Assembly: GCA_016840695.1 (NCBI GenBank)
Contig: JAEORV010000002.1
Span: 1-17,675 of the forward strand
DNA length: 17,675 nucleotides
Reading direction: 5' to 3'
Origin: Promethearchaeota archaeon
GTDB lineage: Archaea; Asgardarchaeota; Lokiarchaeia; Sigyniarchaeales; SOKP01
A program made the position numbers and the translations under genes. This document shows, piece by piece, positions 1 to 6,724 of the stretch. The notes beneath the pieces were generated by a model. The model was not told the origin of the DNA. It did no database searches and saw nothing but the letters and a program-made list of their open reading frames with translations. Every line of letters starts with the position of its first letter. Positions within the stretch are counted from its first letter, which is position 1.

Positions 1-42
1 GAATTTCTTTTTCATAATAAAATACATATTAGAAAAAAACAC

Positions 43-720
43 ATGAGTAAAATGACTTTAGAATCTAAATCTGTTAAAAATAGAGAGAACTCGTTAGAAA
101 AAAGAGCTGACGAAAAAGAGGCAAAAATTTCTCCTAGAACAAAATTAACATTACAATTAGCGGGAGCGGCTATCTTTGGAGCACTTAGTGCTGTTGCATA
201 TCCTGCTCTTAAACCATTAATAGATTTAACGAGAGTCCCGGAAGGATTAGCCTTATTTGATCCTATTTCAATTATATGGATGACATGTTTCATGCTTTTT
301 GGTCCTATAGCGGGTTTATTAAGTTGTACTGTTGGATTTATAACTTTAATTCCATTTGATACTTCAATTCCGGTAATCGCTCCAGCAATGAAATTTGCTG
401 CAACTTTACCATTAATGATTATCCCTATAGTAGTGCTAAGATTGTATAAAAAAGAAAATGGAAGCCAGAAGTTAAAAAAACCCAAGAACTTTATCGTTAG
501 TGGAGTGTTAGGAATAGTTGTAAGGGATATTGTAATGATTATATTTAATATCGTTGTATACATTGCATTTTTTGGGAGAGCAGGGTTGGAAGCATGGTTG
601 TTATTAATCATTTGGATCAACATTATAACAAGTATTTGGGATCTTTCTATCCCTTACGCAATAGTATTTGGAGCTTTGGATTACGGTCTTAAGCTCAACG
701 AGAAATTTGAAATATGGTAA
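43..720 (+). CDS. ECF transporter S-component-like membrane protein
   Basis: The 225-residue protein has a charged, Lys/Glu-rich cytosolic N-terminus (about residues 1-35). About five or six hydrophobic segments follow, at roughly 36-58, 72-97, 108-134, 149-178 and 183-213. The length, the AAIFGALSAVAYP opening of helix 1 and the Gly/Ala/Pro-rich helices resemble substrate-binding S components of energy-coupling-factor transporters (RibU/ThiT-like), which bind a vitamin or similar small molecule and pair with an EcfT/EcfA1A2 module. No such module is encoded in this window, so it would have to be a shared one elsewhere. The substrate cannot be told from the sequence. The ATG at 43 is used; an alternative ATG lies at 52. 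No clear Shine-Dalgarno precedes it. Other small polytopic membrane proteins remain possible. Confidence 0.6.
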   Translation: MSKMTLESKSVKNRENSLEKRADEKEAKISPRTKLTLQLAGAAIFGALSAVAYPALKPLIDLTRVPEGLALFDPISIIWMTCFMLFGPIAGLLSCTVGFITLIPFDTSIPVIAPAMKFAATLPLMIIPIVVLRLYKKENGSQKLKKPKNFIVSGVLGIVVRDIVMIIFNIVVYIAFFGRAGLEAWLLLIIWINIITSIWDLSIPYAIVFGALDYGLKLNEKFEIW

Positions 721-752
721 GGAAGGCATTCAGAGTTTAATAGATGGGCGAA

Positions 753-792
753 TTCGGTTAGAATTATATTTTAACCGAACATCTTTTTTTTT
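753..792 (+). terminator. hairpin plus T-run terminator
   Basis: TTCGGTTA (753-760) pairs perfectly with TAACCGAA (772-779). The stem can extend inward through a G-T wobble and three A-T pairs to a loop of about three bases. A run of nine T follows at 784-792. It lies 33 bases after the stop of the S-component-like gene and ends that transcript. It is the only clear hairpin-type terminator in the window. Confidence 0.8.
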
Positions 793-839
793 ATTCTTTA
801 ATTAAATCTCATTGTTTTTGTTGAGTGTTATTAGATAAT

Positions 840-847
840 TTTATATT
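840..847 (+). promoter_or_regulatory. TATA-like box for the crotonase gene
   Basis: TTTATATT matches the archaeal TATA consensus. Transcription would be expected to start about 25 bases downstream, near 869. That gives a leader of about 29 bases containing the GAGATG ribosome-binding site, which agrees with initiation at 898 rather than at the TTG at 943. It is a pattern match only. Confidence 0.4.
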
Positions 848-884
848 TGAACTTCACTTGACCTTAATAAAATATTTTAAAATA

Positions 885-890
885 GAGATG
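885..890 (+). promoter_or_regulatory. ribosome binding site supporting an ATT start
   Basis: GAGATG(A) differs by one base from the archaeal Shine-Dalgarno GAGGTGA and sits seven bases before the ATT at 898. The other candidate, GAGGA at 937-941, is only one base from the TTG at 943, too close to work well. This spacing helps decide the start of the crotonase gene. Confidence 0.5.
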
Positions 891-897
891 AATTGTC

Positions 898-1698
898 ATT
901 TCAGGAAAGTACGAATATATTATATATGATTTTAACGAGGATTTGGGTATCGGAGCGATTACTTTAAATCGTCCGGATAAATTAAACGCTTTAAATTATC
1001 CTTTAATAATGGAAATCGTGGATATTCTCGAAAATATAGGAAGAAATAAAGATGTCAGAGCAATTACCATTGAAGGGAACGGGAGCTGTTTTTCTTCTGG
1101 CGATGACTTGAAGAGCATGGGGCCTGAAGGCGTAAAATTCGAGCCTTTAGAGGATGGATCTCAAATACCACATCAAAGAATGCTAAGCTTGATTCGCAAG
1201 GTTCCAAAGCCAATAATTGCTTTACTACACGGATTTTGTTTAGGAGCGGGATTTGAACTTGCTTTAGCGTGTGATATCAGGTTAGCATCAGAAAATTCAA
1301 AAATAGGAGACCATCGAAGTAATCGAGCTCATTGTGTTTTGTGTGGGGCGAGTTATTTTCTTCCGCGAATCGTGGGTTTTGGACGAGCTACAGAGATTAT
1401 CTTTTCAGGTCGACATCTAGACGCAAATGAAGCTCTCGAAATAGGATTGGTGAACTATGTGTATCCCGCAGATGAGTTTAAAGAAAAAGCAGCAGAATAT
1501 GTTCAGCATATAGCCAAGTTGCCCACGAAGTGCCTTGGCTATGATAAGAACATGTTAAATTTTTCCGAACATAACGAATTATTCCCTAGCTTGCAGCACG
1601 AATTCAAGCTCTATGTAAAAAATATCAGGACCAAAGATTTTGGAGAAGGCATGAAATCGTTCATAAAGAAGCGCGATCCTGAATACATTGGAAGATAA
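898..1698 (+). CDS. enoyl-CoA hydratase/isomerase (crotonase) family protein, probable ATT start
   Basis: Crotonase-fold protein, 266 residues if begun at ATT 898. The first conventional start, TTG at 943, would drop the opening beta strand. The upstream in-frame codons read SGKYEYIIYDFNED, a typical crotonase N-terminus, running straight into GAITLNRPDKLNALN. An in-frame stop at 889-891 blocks further extension. Oxyanion-hole segments are visible: FSSGDDLKSMG (about 65-75) and HGFCLGAGFE (about 111-120). Glu120 matches the first catalytic Glu of rat hydratase (E144). The second (E164, usually QPE or DPE) aligns without gaps to Arg140 in IGDHRSN. It may therefore not be a standard hydratase; isomerase, hydrolase or another crotonase chemistry is possible. 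The gene stands alone, convergent with the acyl-CoA ligase gene 35 bases away. The family call is secure, the reaction is not. Confidence 0.85.
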   Translation: MSGKYEYIIYDFNEDLGIGAITLNRPDKLNALNYPLIMEIVDILENIGRNKDVRAITIEGNGSCFSSGDDLKSMGPEGVKFEPLEDGSQIPHQRMLSLIRKVPKPIIALLHGFCLGAGFELALACDIRLASENSKIGDHRSNRAHCVLCGASYFLPRIVGFGRATEIIFSGRHLDANEALEIGLVNYVYPADEFKEKAAEYVQHIAKLPTKCLGYDKNMLNFSEHNELFPSLQHEFKLYVKNIRTKDFGEGMKSFIKKRDPEYIGR

Positions 1699-1701
1699 AA
1701 T

Positions 1702-1708
1702 AAAAAAA
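1702..1708 (-). terminator. T-run terminator after the acyl-CoA ligase gene
   Basis: Seven A on the plus strand give T7 on the minus strand, 25 bases beyond the ligase stop codon and within the 35-base gap between convergent genes. Archaeal polymerases can terminate at such T-runs without a hairpin. Confidence 0.45.
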
Positions 1709-1733
1709 TAGAAATTAAAAATTATGGTTTAAA

Positions 1734-3389
1734 TCAGGCAGCTTCTTTATCATATGTATCTGCCGTGATTCCCTCCTCTTTTAGTTCCCTTTTTAAAATT
1801 CGGTGTACTTTACTTTTAGGAAGATCTTCCATAAACCTGACATACCTTGGAACCATAAAATCAGCCATTTTTCCTTTACAGTAGTCTAATAGTTCTTCTG
1901 GCGTAAGTGATTCGCCTGGCTTTACAACCACGGCAACCATAACCTCGTCTTCTCCCAATTCTGTTTTAATCCCGTATGCTGCTACTTCGAGAGTTTTTTC
2001 ATGTTGATTGATTATATTTTCAACACTCCAAGACGCAATATTTTCACCACGCCTTCGTATCGAATCTTTTTTCCGGTCTTCGAAAAAGAACCAACCATCT
2101 GCGTCTTTGTGTACTAAATCGCCCGAATGGAACCAAAGTTGCCCGTCAGCGCCCTCTTGAATTAAGCTTTCTGCTGACTTTTCGTCCTTATAATATCCTA
2201 CTTTTCGATTTTCTTTTTCGCTTTCTCTCACGAGAAAAACTAATTCCCCAATTTTTCCAGGTTCTTCAATGATATTTCCATCATCGTCCATCACTGCTCC
2301 GACCGTGCCCGCAAGTGGTTTGCCAAGAGATCCAACAGGTACATCATCGGCACCACCGGCGGTAAGCATGAAACCACCACCATCCGTAGCACCATAGCCT
2401 TCTGCGATTTTTACACCAAATCTTTCTTGAAAGGCAACCCATAATTCCTTAGGGCACGCTGCGGTATTAACTACTCTGACTTCATGGTCTTTATCGTTTG
2501 GTCTTTCTGGTTGCTTCATTAAAAATGTCACCATTGCTCCGAGAGTATTAAACCGCGTGACACCATATTTTCGACATATATCCCAATGTCTACTTGCGCT
2601 AAAGCGTTTTCCAAGAATTAAAGGGGTATTATTCATATAGGCTGCGTGAGATGAAAGAAATAATGCGTTTGAATGAAATAATGGTAAGGGAGTGAATATA
2701 ACGTCGTCGAGTTGCGCCATCATTTTTACTAAACTCATGAGGGTTTGAACATTGAGTCCACCGAGCAATTTGCCTTGCCAAAACATGATTGCTTTGGGAA
2801 GCCCTGTCGTGCCCGCAGTATACATTAACATACAAAGATCATCACGACTAATTTCCACATCGATTTCGTCATCTGGAGCTTTCATCACTTCTTGAAGGGA
2901 AATAGCACCCTCAGGGAGTTTGAAATCGTCTGGCGCTTCATTAATATCAACTATAACATGTTTAATTTGAGGCAATTGGTCCTTGATTTCCATTACTCTA
3001 TCTAAAAGGGACCAATGAACAATTATTGAGGTTGCATCAGAATGCTCCATTATGAATTGTAAGCCGCCACCTTTCAATCCTGTATTAACCAATACGGTGT
3101 AAGTCCCTAATTTGTAGGAAGCAAATACTGTAAACAGATATTCGGGAGAATTCATCTCAAATAGAGCGATTCCATCTCCTTTTTTAATCCCTAATTTTAA
3201 TAACCCATTTGCTAACTGATTGGAGTAGGAATGCATGTCTAAATACGAATATTTTTCGTCAATTCCCTTATCAAAATCTCTGATGAACGTCATAAAGATT
3301 TTGTCGCCTAGAGTATCTGCGTAATGCTTTATGAGGTCACGCATGAGCGTTCTCTTATTAATCCGAAATTTCCTTACTTTTTCAGCCAT
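1734..3389 (-). CDS. class I adenylate-forming acyl-CoA ligase, CaiC-like
   Basis: ANL-family ligase of 551 residues, the usual length, expected to convert a carboxylic acid, ATP and CoA to acyl-CoA, AMP and PPi in the cytosol. Core motifs in order: YTAGTTGLPKA phosphate loop (190-200), GYGATDGG (331-338), HSGDL (421-425) and DRKKDSIRRRGENI hinge (438-451). The RRRGENI hinge and overall pattern resemble crotonobetaine/carnitine-CoA ligase (CaiC) and related acid ligases (compare BaiB). The catalytic lysine normally found near the C-terminus (GK in ...GKxxKREL) is Arg530 in VHRILKREL. It is the last gene of the minus-strand run, 53 bases after the FadH-like gene, with its own TATA-like box and a T7 downstream. 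ATG 3389 is preceded by GGATAGAG. The substrate is undetermined. Confidence 0.9.
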   Translation of the reverse strand: MAEKVRKFRINKRTLMRDLIKHYADTLGDKIFMTFIRDFDKGIDEKYSYLDMHSYSNQLANGLLKLGIKKGDGIALFEMNSPEYLFTVFASYKLGTYTVLVNTGLKGGGLQFIMEHSDATSIIVHWSLLDRVMEIKDQLPQIKHVIVDINEAPDDFKLPEGAISLQEVMKAPDDEIDVEISRDDLCMLMYTAGTTGLPKAIMFWQGKLLGGLNVQTLMSLVKMMAQLDDVIFTPLPLFHSNALFLSSHAAYMNNTPLILGKRFSASRHWDICRKYGVTRFNTLGAMVTFLMKQPERPNDKDHEVRVVNTAACPKELWVAFQERFGVKIAEGYGATDGGGFMLTAGGADDVPVGSLGKPLAGTVGAVMDDDGNIIEEPGKIGELVFLVRESEKENRKVGYYKDEKSAESLIQEGADGQLWFHSGDLVHKDADGWFFFEDRKKDSIRRRGENIASWSVENIINQHEKTLEVAAYGIKTELGEDEVMVAVVVKPGESLTPEELLDYCKGKMADFMVPRYVRFMEDLPKSKVHRILKRELKEEGITADTYDKEAA

Positions 3390-3411
3390 TTTCTCTATCC
3401 ATTTTATGAAT

Positions 3412-3421
3412 GTTATATATT
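3412..3421 (-). promoter_or_regulatory. TATA-like box before the acyl-CoA ligase gene
   Basis: The minus strand reads AATATATAAC. A start about 26 bases downstream falls near 3391, almost at the ligase ATG (3389), which suggests a very short leader. Readthrough from the FadH-like gene upstream is equally possible. Confidence 0.35.
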
Positions 3422-3442
3422 CAATGTAACTACATAAAAAAG

Positions 3443-5440
3443 TTACTTTAATTTTCGCGCAAATGTTTGAGCGTCTTTCATTGCTTCTTGGATGTCGCGA
3501 GGTCTCTTGGCATCACCGAGGGTTACGATTTTAGCAGAGATCCCTGAAAGTTGTTTCTTTAAAGCCTTAGCTCTTGACACGCGGGAGCCACAATAAACTA
3601 ATGTATTAGCTTCAATTGAATGTTCTTTTTTATTTTCGTCAAGAAATGTCACGCTATTTTCAGTGACATCTAAGAGTTTTGCTTTTTTCACGATAGGGAT
3701 GTCGTGTGTCTTCAAATAATCAAGTATCCAAAACCTCCTACCAGTCCCCATTATGACTGCTCCAGCAACAAGCACTCCTGACCCTATCAAAGCTTTCACA
3801 TTATATCCTTGTTCAATAAGGGTAATTGCCGTTTCAGCACCACCTTTCCAGAACGTGTCCAACCCCCATACAATGACATCCTTTCCCATGGGTTTACTTT
3901 TTAAAATTGCCTCGTCTTGGGTCAAGAGATTTGGTCTATCTTCTAGATTTATGGGAACCTTTGCGTCCGAGCCGACCGCAAGCACCACTATATCTGGATT
4001 TAACGCTTCAATTTCTTCTTTGGTTAAGTTCTTGTTTAGATGGATTGGCACGTCTAACTTATTCAATTGGGTTTCTAAATAGGTAATGATGTTCATAAAA
4101 TCCTCCTTCTTGTATTCTGCTGCTAAAAGGGGCATTAATCCGCCTATTTCATTAGAGATCTCGTATATATCGACCTCGTGCCCTCTTAACTTTAACATTC
4201 TAGCAGCTTCCATCCCCGCAACTCCTGCCCCTAATATTACGACTTTCTTTAATTCCGTTGAAGGTACGAGTTTTTGATAAAGTCGCCCACTAAAGGCATC
4301 GTATATACAAGTTTGGGGGGGAAGATTACATCCTTGCAGACATCCAGTACATTGTTTAATGTCATCAAGTTGTCCGTTAAAATACTTATTTGGAGTATCA
4401 GGGTCGCATATTAATTGACGACCCATGTAAATAATGTCAGCCTTACCTTGCTGTATGAACTCATCGGCCATTTTAAGATCGGTTATTCGTCCAACTCCAA
4501 TAACTGGAACATTAACCACTTTCTTAACTGCTTCTGCCAAGTGAATGAAACTCCCTTGATCGAAATAAGAAGGAATTTGAATTCCTTGCGGACTTCGAAT
4601 CATATTGCCCATGCTTACATCTATGCAATCTACTCCAGATTTTTCAAGGATTTGAGCAATCTTCTTTCCTTCTTCTATTCGATATCCATCATCTAGCAGT
4701 TCATCTGCTGAAATTCGTACAAAAATCGGAGGTTTATCTCCTATGGCTGCTCTTATTTTCTCAATAGTTTCAGTAACAAAGCGCGTTCTGTTTTCTAACG
4801 ATCCACCATAGTGGTCTGTTCTCATGTTATAATAGGGAGCCAAAAATGACGCGTGTAGCGTACCATGAGCGGAGTGTATTTCAACATAATCGTATCCTGC
4901 TTGAATTGCTCTCTTTGCTCCTTTCGCAAATTGATCTTGAAACTTCGGAATCTCTTCAAGCGTCATTTCTCTAATAATCGATCCATCCTTCTTTAATGTT
5001 TTTTCCCATGAAGGCATCATTAAATCGTAGGCTGAAGTTGCATGCACCGGATCCACTTGTGATGGGCCAATTACGTCCAATTCTCCTTGTGCAGCAAGTA
5101 CTTTCCCTAAAAAGTGTATGATTCCATTTTCAGCAAGTTGCATTCCAATTTTTGTTCCATATTTGTGGATCTTATCGGCCATTTTTTTATACGCAGGAAT
5201 GTTTTCGTCAACACCTAAATAGGCTTGAGCTCCTTCACCAGAATGGGAATGAGGATCGACCGCTGTTGCTTCAGATGTTAATAATCCAATGCCACCACGC
5301 GCTTTTTCTTCGTATATCATGTATGTCGCTTCAGAGGGCGCTCCACTTGGTAGGGACGAAAAAGAAAGCATTGGGGGATAACCCAATCTATTTTTTACTT
5401 CCATGTCTCTTATTGTTATTGGATCTGTTAATCTTGGCAT
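3443..5440 (-). CDS. NADH:flavin oxidoreductase, FadH/BaiCD-like (2,4-dienoyl-CoA or 2-enoate reductase type)
   Basis: 665-residue two-part flavoenzyme, the size of 2,4-dienoyl-CoA reductase FadH. Residues 1-350 form the Old Yellow Enzyme FMN barrel: KNRLGYPPM (16-24), EIHSAHGTLHASFLAPYYN (187-205) and RTDHYGGSLENRTRF (207-221). A 4Fe-4S motif follows with Cys364, 367, 371 and 378. Its CxxCxxxCx6C spacing is shorter than the CxxCxxxCx11C of E. coli FadH. Residues 398-665 are the dinucleotide-binding half, with GAGVAGMEAA (404-413) for FAD. The second nucleotide motif is altered to VWGLDTFWKGGAETA (524-538). Such enzymes use NAD(P)H to reduce an activated C=C of an enoyl-CoA or enoate; relatives include BaiCD and trimethylamine dehydrogenase. 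CGAGGT at 5454-5449 precedes the ATG by eight bases. It follows the Fe-S protein gene and precedes the acyl-CoA ligase gene. Confidence 0.88.
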   Translation of the reverse strand: MPRLTDPITIRDMEVKNRLGYPPMLSFSSLPSGAPSEATYMIYEEKARGGIGLLTSEATAVDPHSHSGEGAQAYLGVDENIPAYKKMADKIHKYGTKIGMQLAENGIIHFLGKVLAAQGELDVIGPSQVDPVHATSAYDLMMPSWEKTLKKDGSIIREMTLEEIPKFQDQFAKGAKRAIQAGYDYVEIHSAHGTLHASFLAPYYNMRTDHYGGSLENRTRFVTETIEKIRAAIGDKPPIFVRISADELLDDGYRIEEGKKIAQILEKSGVDCIDVSMGNMIRSPQGIQIPSYFDQGSFIHLAEAVKKVVNVPVIGVGRITDLKMADEFIQQGKADIIYMGRQLICDPDTPNKYFNGQLDDIKQCTGCLQGCNLPPQTCIYDAFSGRLYQKLVPSTELKKVVILGAGVAGMEAARMLKLRGHEVDIYEISNEIGGLMPLLAAEYKKEDFMNIITYLETQLNKLDVPIHLNKNLTKEEIEALNPDIVVLAVGSDAKVPINLEDRPNLLTQDEAILKSKPMGKDVIVWGLDTFWKGGAETAITLIEQGYNVKALIGSGVLVAGAVIMGTGRRFWILDYLKTHDIPIVKKAKLLDVTENSVTFLDENKKEHSIEANTLVYCGSRVSRAKALKKQLSGISAKIVTLGDAKRPRDIQEAMKDAQTFARKLK

Positions 5441-5490
5441 TAGTTTTTACCTCGTTTTAATCATATGATATAAATTAATCTAAAAATAAT

Positions 5491-5499
5491 AAAAAAAAA
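5491..5499 (-). terminator. T9 run after the Fe-S protein gene
   Basis: Nine A on the plus strand give T9 on the minus strand, starting one base after the TAA of the CCG-domain protein. This may end or attenuate the FAD/Fe-S transcript before the FadH-like gene, whose upstream region (5466-5476) also carries a TATATCA-like sequence on the minus strand. Confidence 0.5.
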
Positions 5500-5500
5500 G

Positions 5501-6712
5501 TTAATTTAATGCTTGATATATTAATTCTAATAAATCAACCATCTTAATATTTGAATCTAACGCTTTAATTGCGTCAGATAGGTTCCTATAGCAAAATGGA
5601 CAAATGCTTACAAGGTTTTCTGCGCCTGTTTCTTCTGCTTCCTGTACTCGGCTTTTTGCCATTTCTAAAGATAACTCTGGAAATCCCTTTTTCAAACCTC
5701 CTCCCGCTCCACAACACATCGCTGCTTCTTTAATAGTCTTCATTTCGGTTATATTTGCAATTTTTCTTAAGAGTTCTCTCGGTTCTTCGTAAAGCCCTGC
5801 GTGTCTTCCGGTATGGCAAGGATCGTGATACGTTGTATTAATTCCTAGATTCTTCAATTGGATATTCTTTTCTTTTAATAATTCAAGCAAGAATTCAACG
5901 GTGTGAAGCACTTCAATGTTTAAATCTTCGAGAATATCAGCATAATCGACTTTTAAAGTTCTATAACAACCAGCACAACTCGTGATGATTTTTTTAACTT
6001 CCATCTTTTTGAACATTTCGTAATTCTTTTCAGACACTGTGTTAAAAGCTTTTCGATCGCCCGTTCGCATCGCGACGCTTCCACAACACACCTCTCGATC
6101 GCCAAAAACAGCATAATCCACGCCTAATTTATTTAGAACTTTGGCGGTATTAACTGCGACTGTTTGAATGTCTGGAGTTAATGCGGCAGTACACCCAACG
6201 AAATAAAGAATATCTGCTTTTTCCTTACTTGCATCTTTCACCTTGAAATCAAGTTTTTCTAACCAGCTACTTTTCTCTTTATTGTCCCGCCCGTAAGGAT
6301 TTAAAAGCTCTACCATTGCTTGATTCATCGGCACGTGTGCCTCTAATCCATAACCTGCATCTACTAACTCAGCTCTTAAAGCTTCGTAATAAGCAACAGT
6401 TGGGATTTCGTAAGCACACGCTTCTGAGCAAGCATTACAAGTAGGACATTGAAAAATCACATCGGACATGTCTTTACTCAATTCTAATTTGCCTTGTACT
6501 AAAGATCTGATAATTTGCATCTTGCCCCTACCAAAAAAAGGCTCAAAACCCGATGTATGCTCTCTTGCCACGCAAACCCCCCATTTTTGAGGATCGTTAG
6601 TATAATCGGTTGTTTCTCTACAATCTCCGCAACTTATGCATTGAAGGATTAAATCGTCCAATTTTTTTAGATGCTGATACTTTTCTTTCCATTTTTCTTC
6701 TGATTCTACCAT
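5501..6712 (-). CDS. CCG-domain Fe-S oxidoreductase subunit (GlcF/HdrB/HdrD-like)
   Basis: 403-residue soluble electron-transfer protein. The N-terminal ferredoxin-like part has Cys25, 28, 31 with a likely fourth ligand at Cys47 (widened spacing), then a standard CxxCxxCxxxC at Cys89, 92, 95, 99. Two CCG (DUF224-type) domains follow. The first has Cys174, Cys209-Cys210-Gly and SCAGC (245-249). The second has HDPCH (Cys299), Cys333-Cys334-Gly and CPFC (371-374). This is the architecture of glycolate/lactate oxidase GlcF and heterodisulfide-reductase HdrD-type subunits. The ATG is six bases after the stop of the FAD oxidoreductase gene, and its Shine-Dalgarno overlaps that stop. The two proteins therefore probably form one complex, passing electrons from the flavin to an acceptor not encoded here. 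Confidence 0.9.
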   Translation of the reverse strand: MVESEEKWKEKYQHLKKLDDLILQCISCGDCRETTDYTNDPQKWGVCVAREHTSGFEPFFGRGKMQIIRSLVQGKLELSKDMSDVIFQCPTCNACSEACAYEIPTVAYYEALRAELVDAGYGLEAHVPMNQAMVELLNPYGRDNKEKSSWLEKLDFKVKDASKEKADILYFVGCTAALTPDIQTVAVNTAKVLNKLGVDYAVFGDREVCCGSVAMRTGDRKAFNTVSEKNYEMFKKMEVKKIITSCAGCYRTLKVDYADILEDLNIEVLHTVEFLLELLKEKNIQLKNLGINTTYHDPCHTGRHAGLYEEPRELLRKIANITEMKTIKEAAMCCGAGGGLKKGFPELSLEMAKSRVQEAEETGAENLVSICPFCYRNLSDAIKALDSNIKMVDLLELIYQALN

Positions 6713-6718
6713 TTTTTT

Positions 6719-6724
6719 TCACCT
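6719..6724 (-). promoter_or_regulatory. Shine-Dalgarno overlapping the upstream stop codon
   Basis: The minus strand reads AGGTGA. Its last three bases are the TGA stop of the FAD oxidoreductase, and the whole hexamer is the ribosome binding site for the Fe-S protein, six bases before its ATG. This points to translational coupling of the pair. Confidence 0.7.

Noticed and set aside
12..623. A 203-codon open frame antisense to the S-component-like gene
   Set aside because: It mirrors the hydrophobic coding pattern of the plus-strand gene and lacks its own ribosome binding site. The plus-strand protein has the coherent charged N-terminus and helix pattern and is followed by the terminator.
3426..3446. 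GTAAC/GTTAC hairpin at the end of the FadH-like gene as a terminator
   Set aside because: The stem is only five bases with an eleven-base loop, and the T-run lies within the loop rather than after the stem.
5460..5469. Palindrome ATCATATGAT upstream of the FadH-like gene as an operator
   Set aside because: Ten-base palindromes are expected by chance in AT-rich intergenic DNA, and no second copy was seen in the window.
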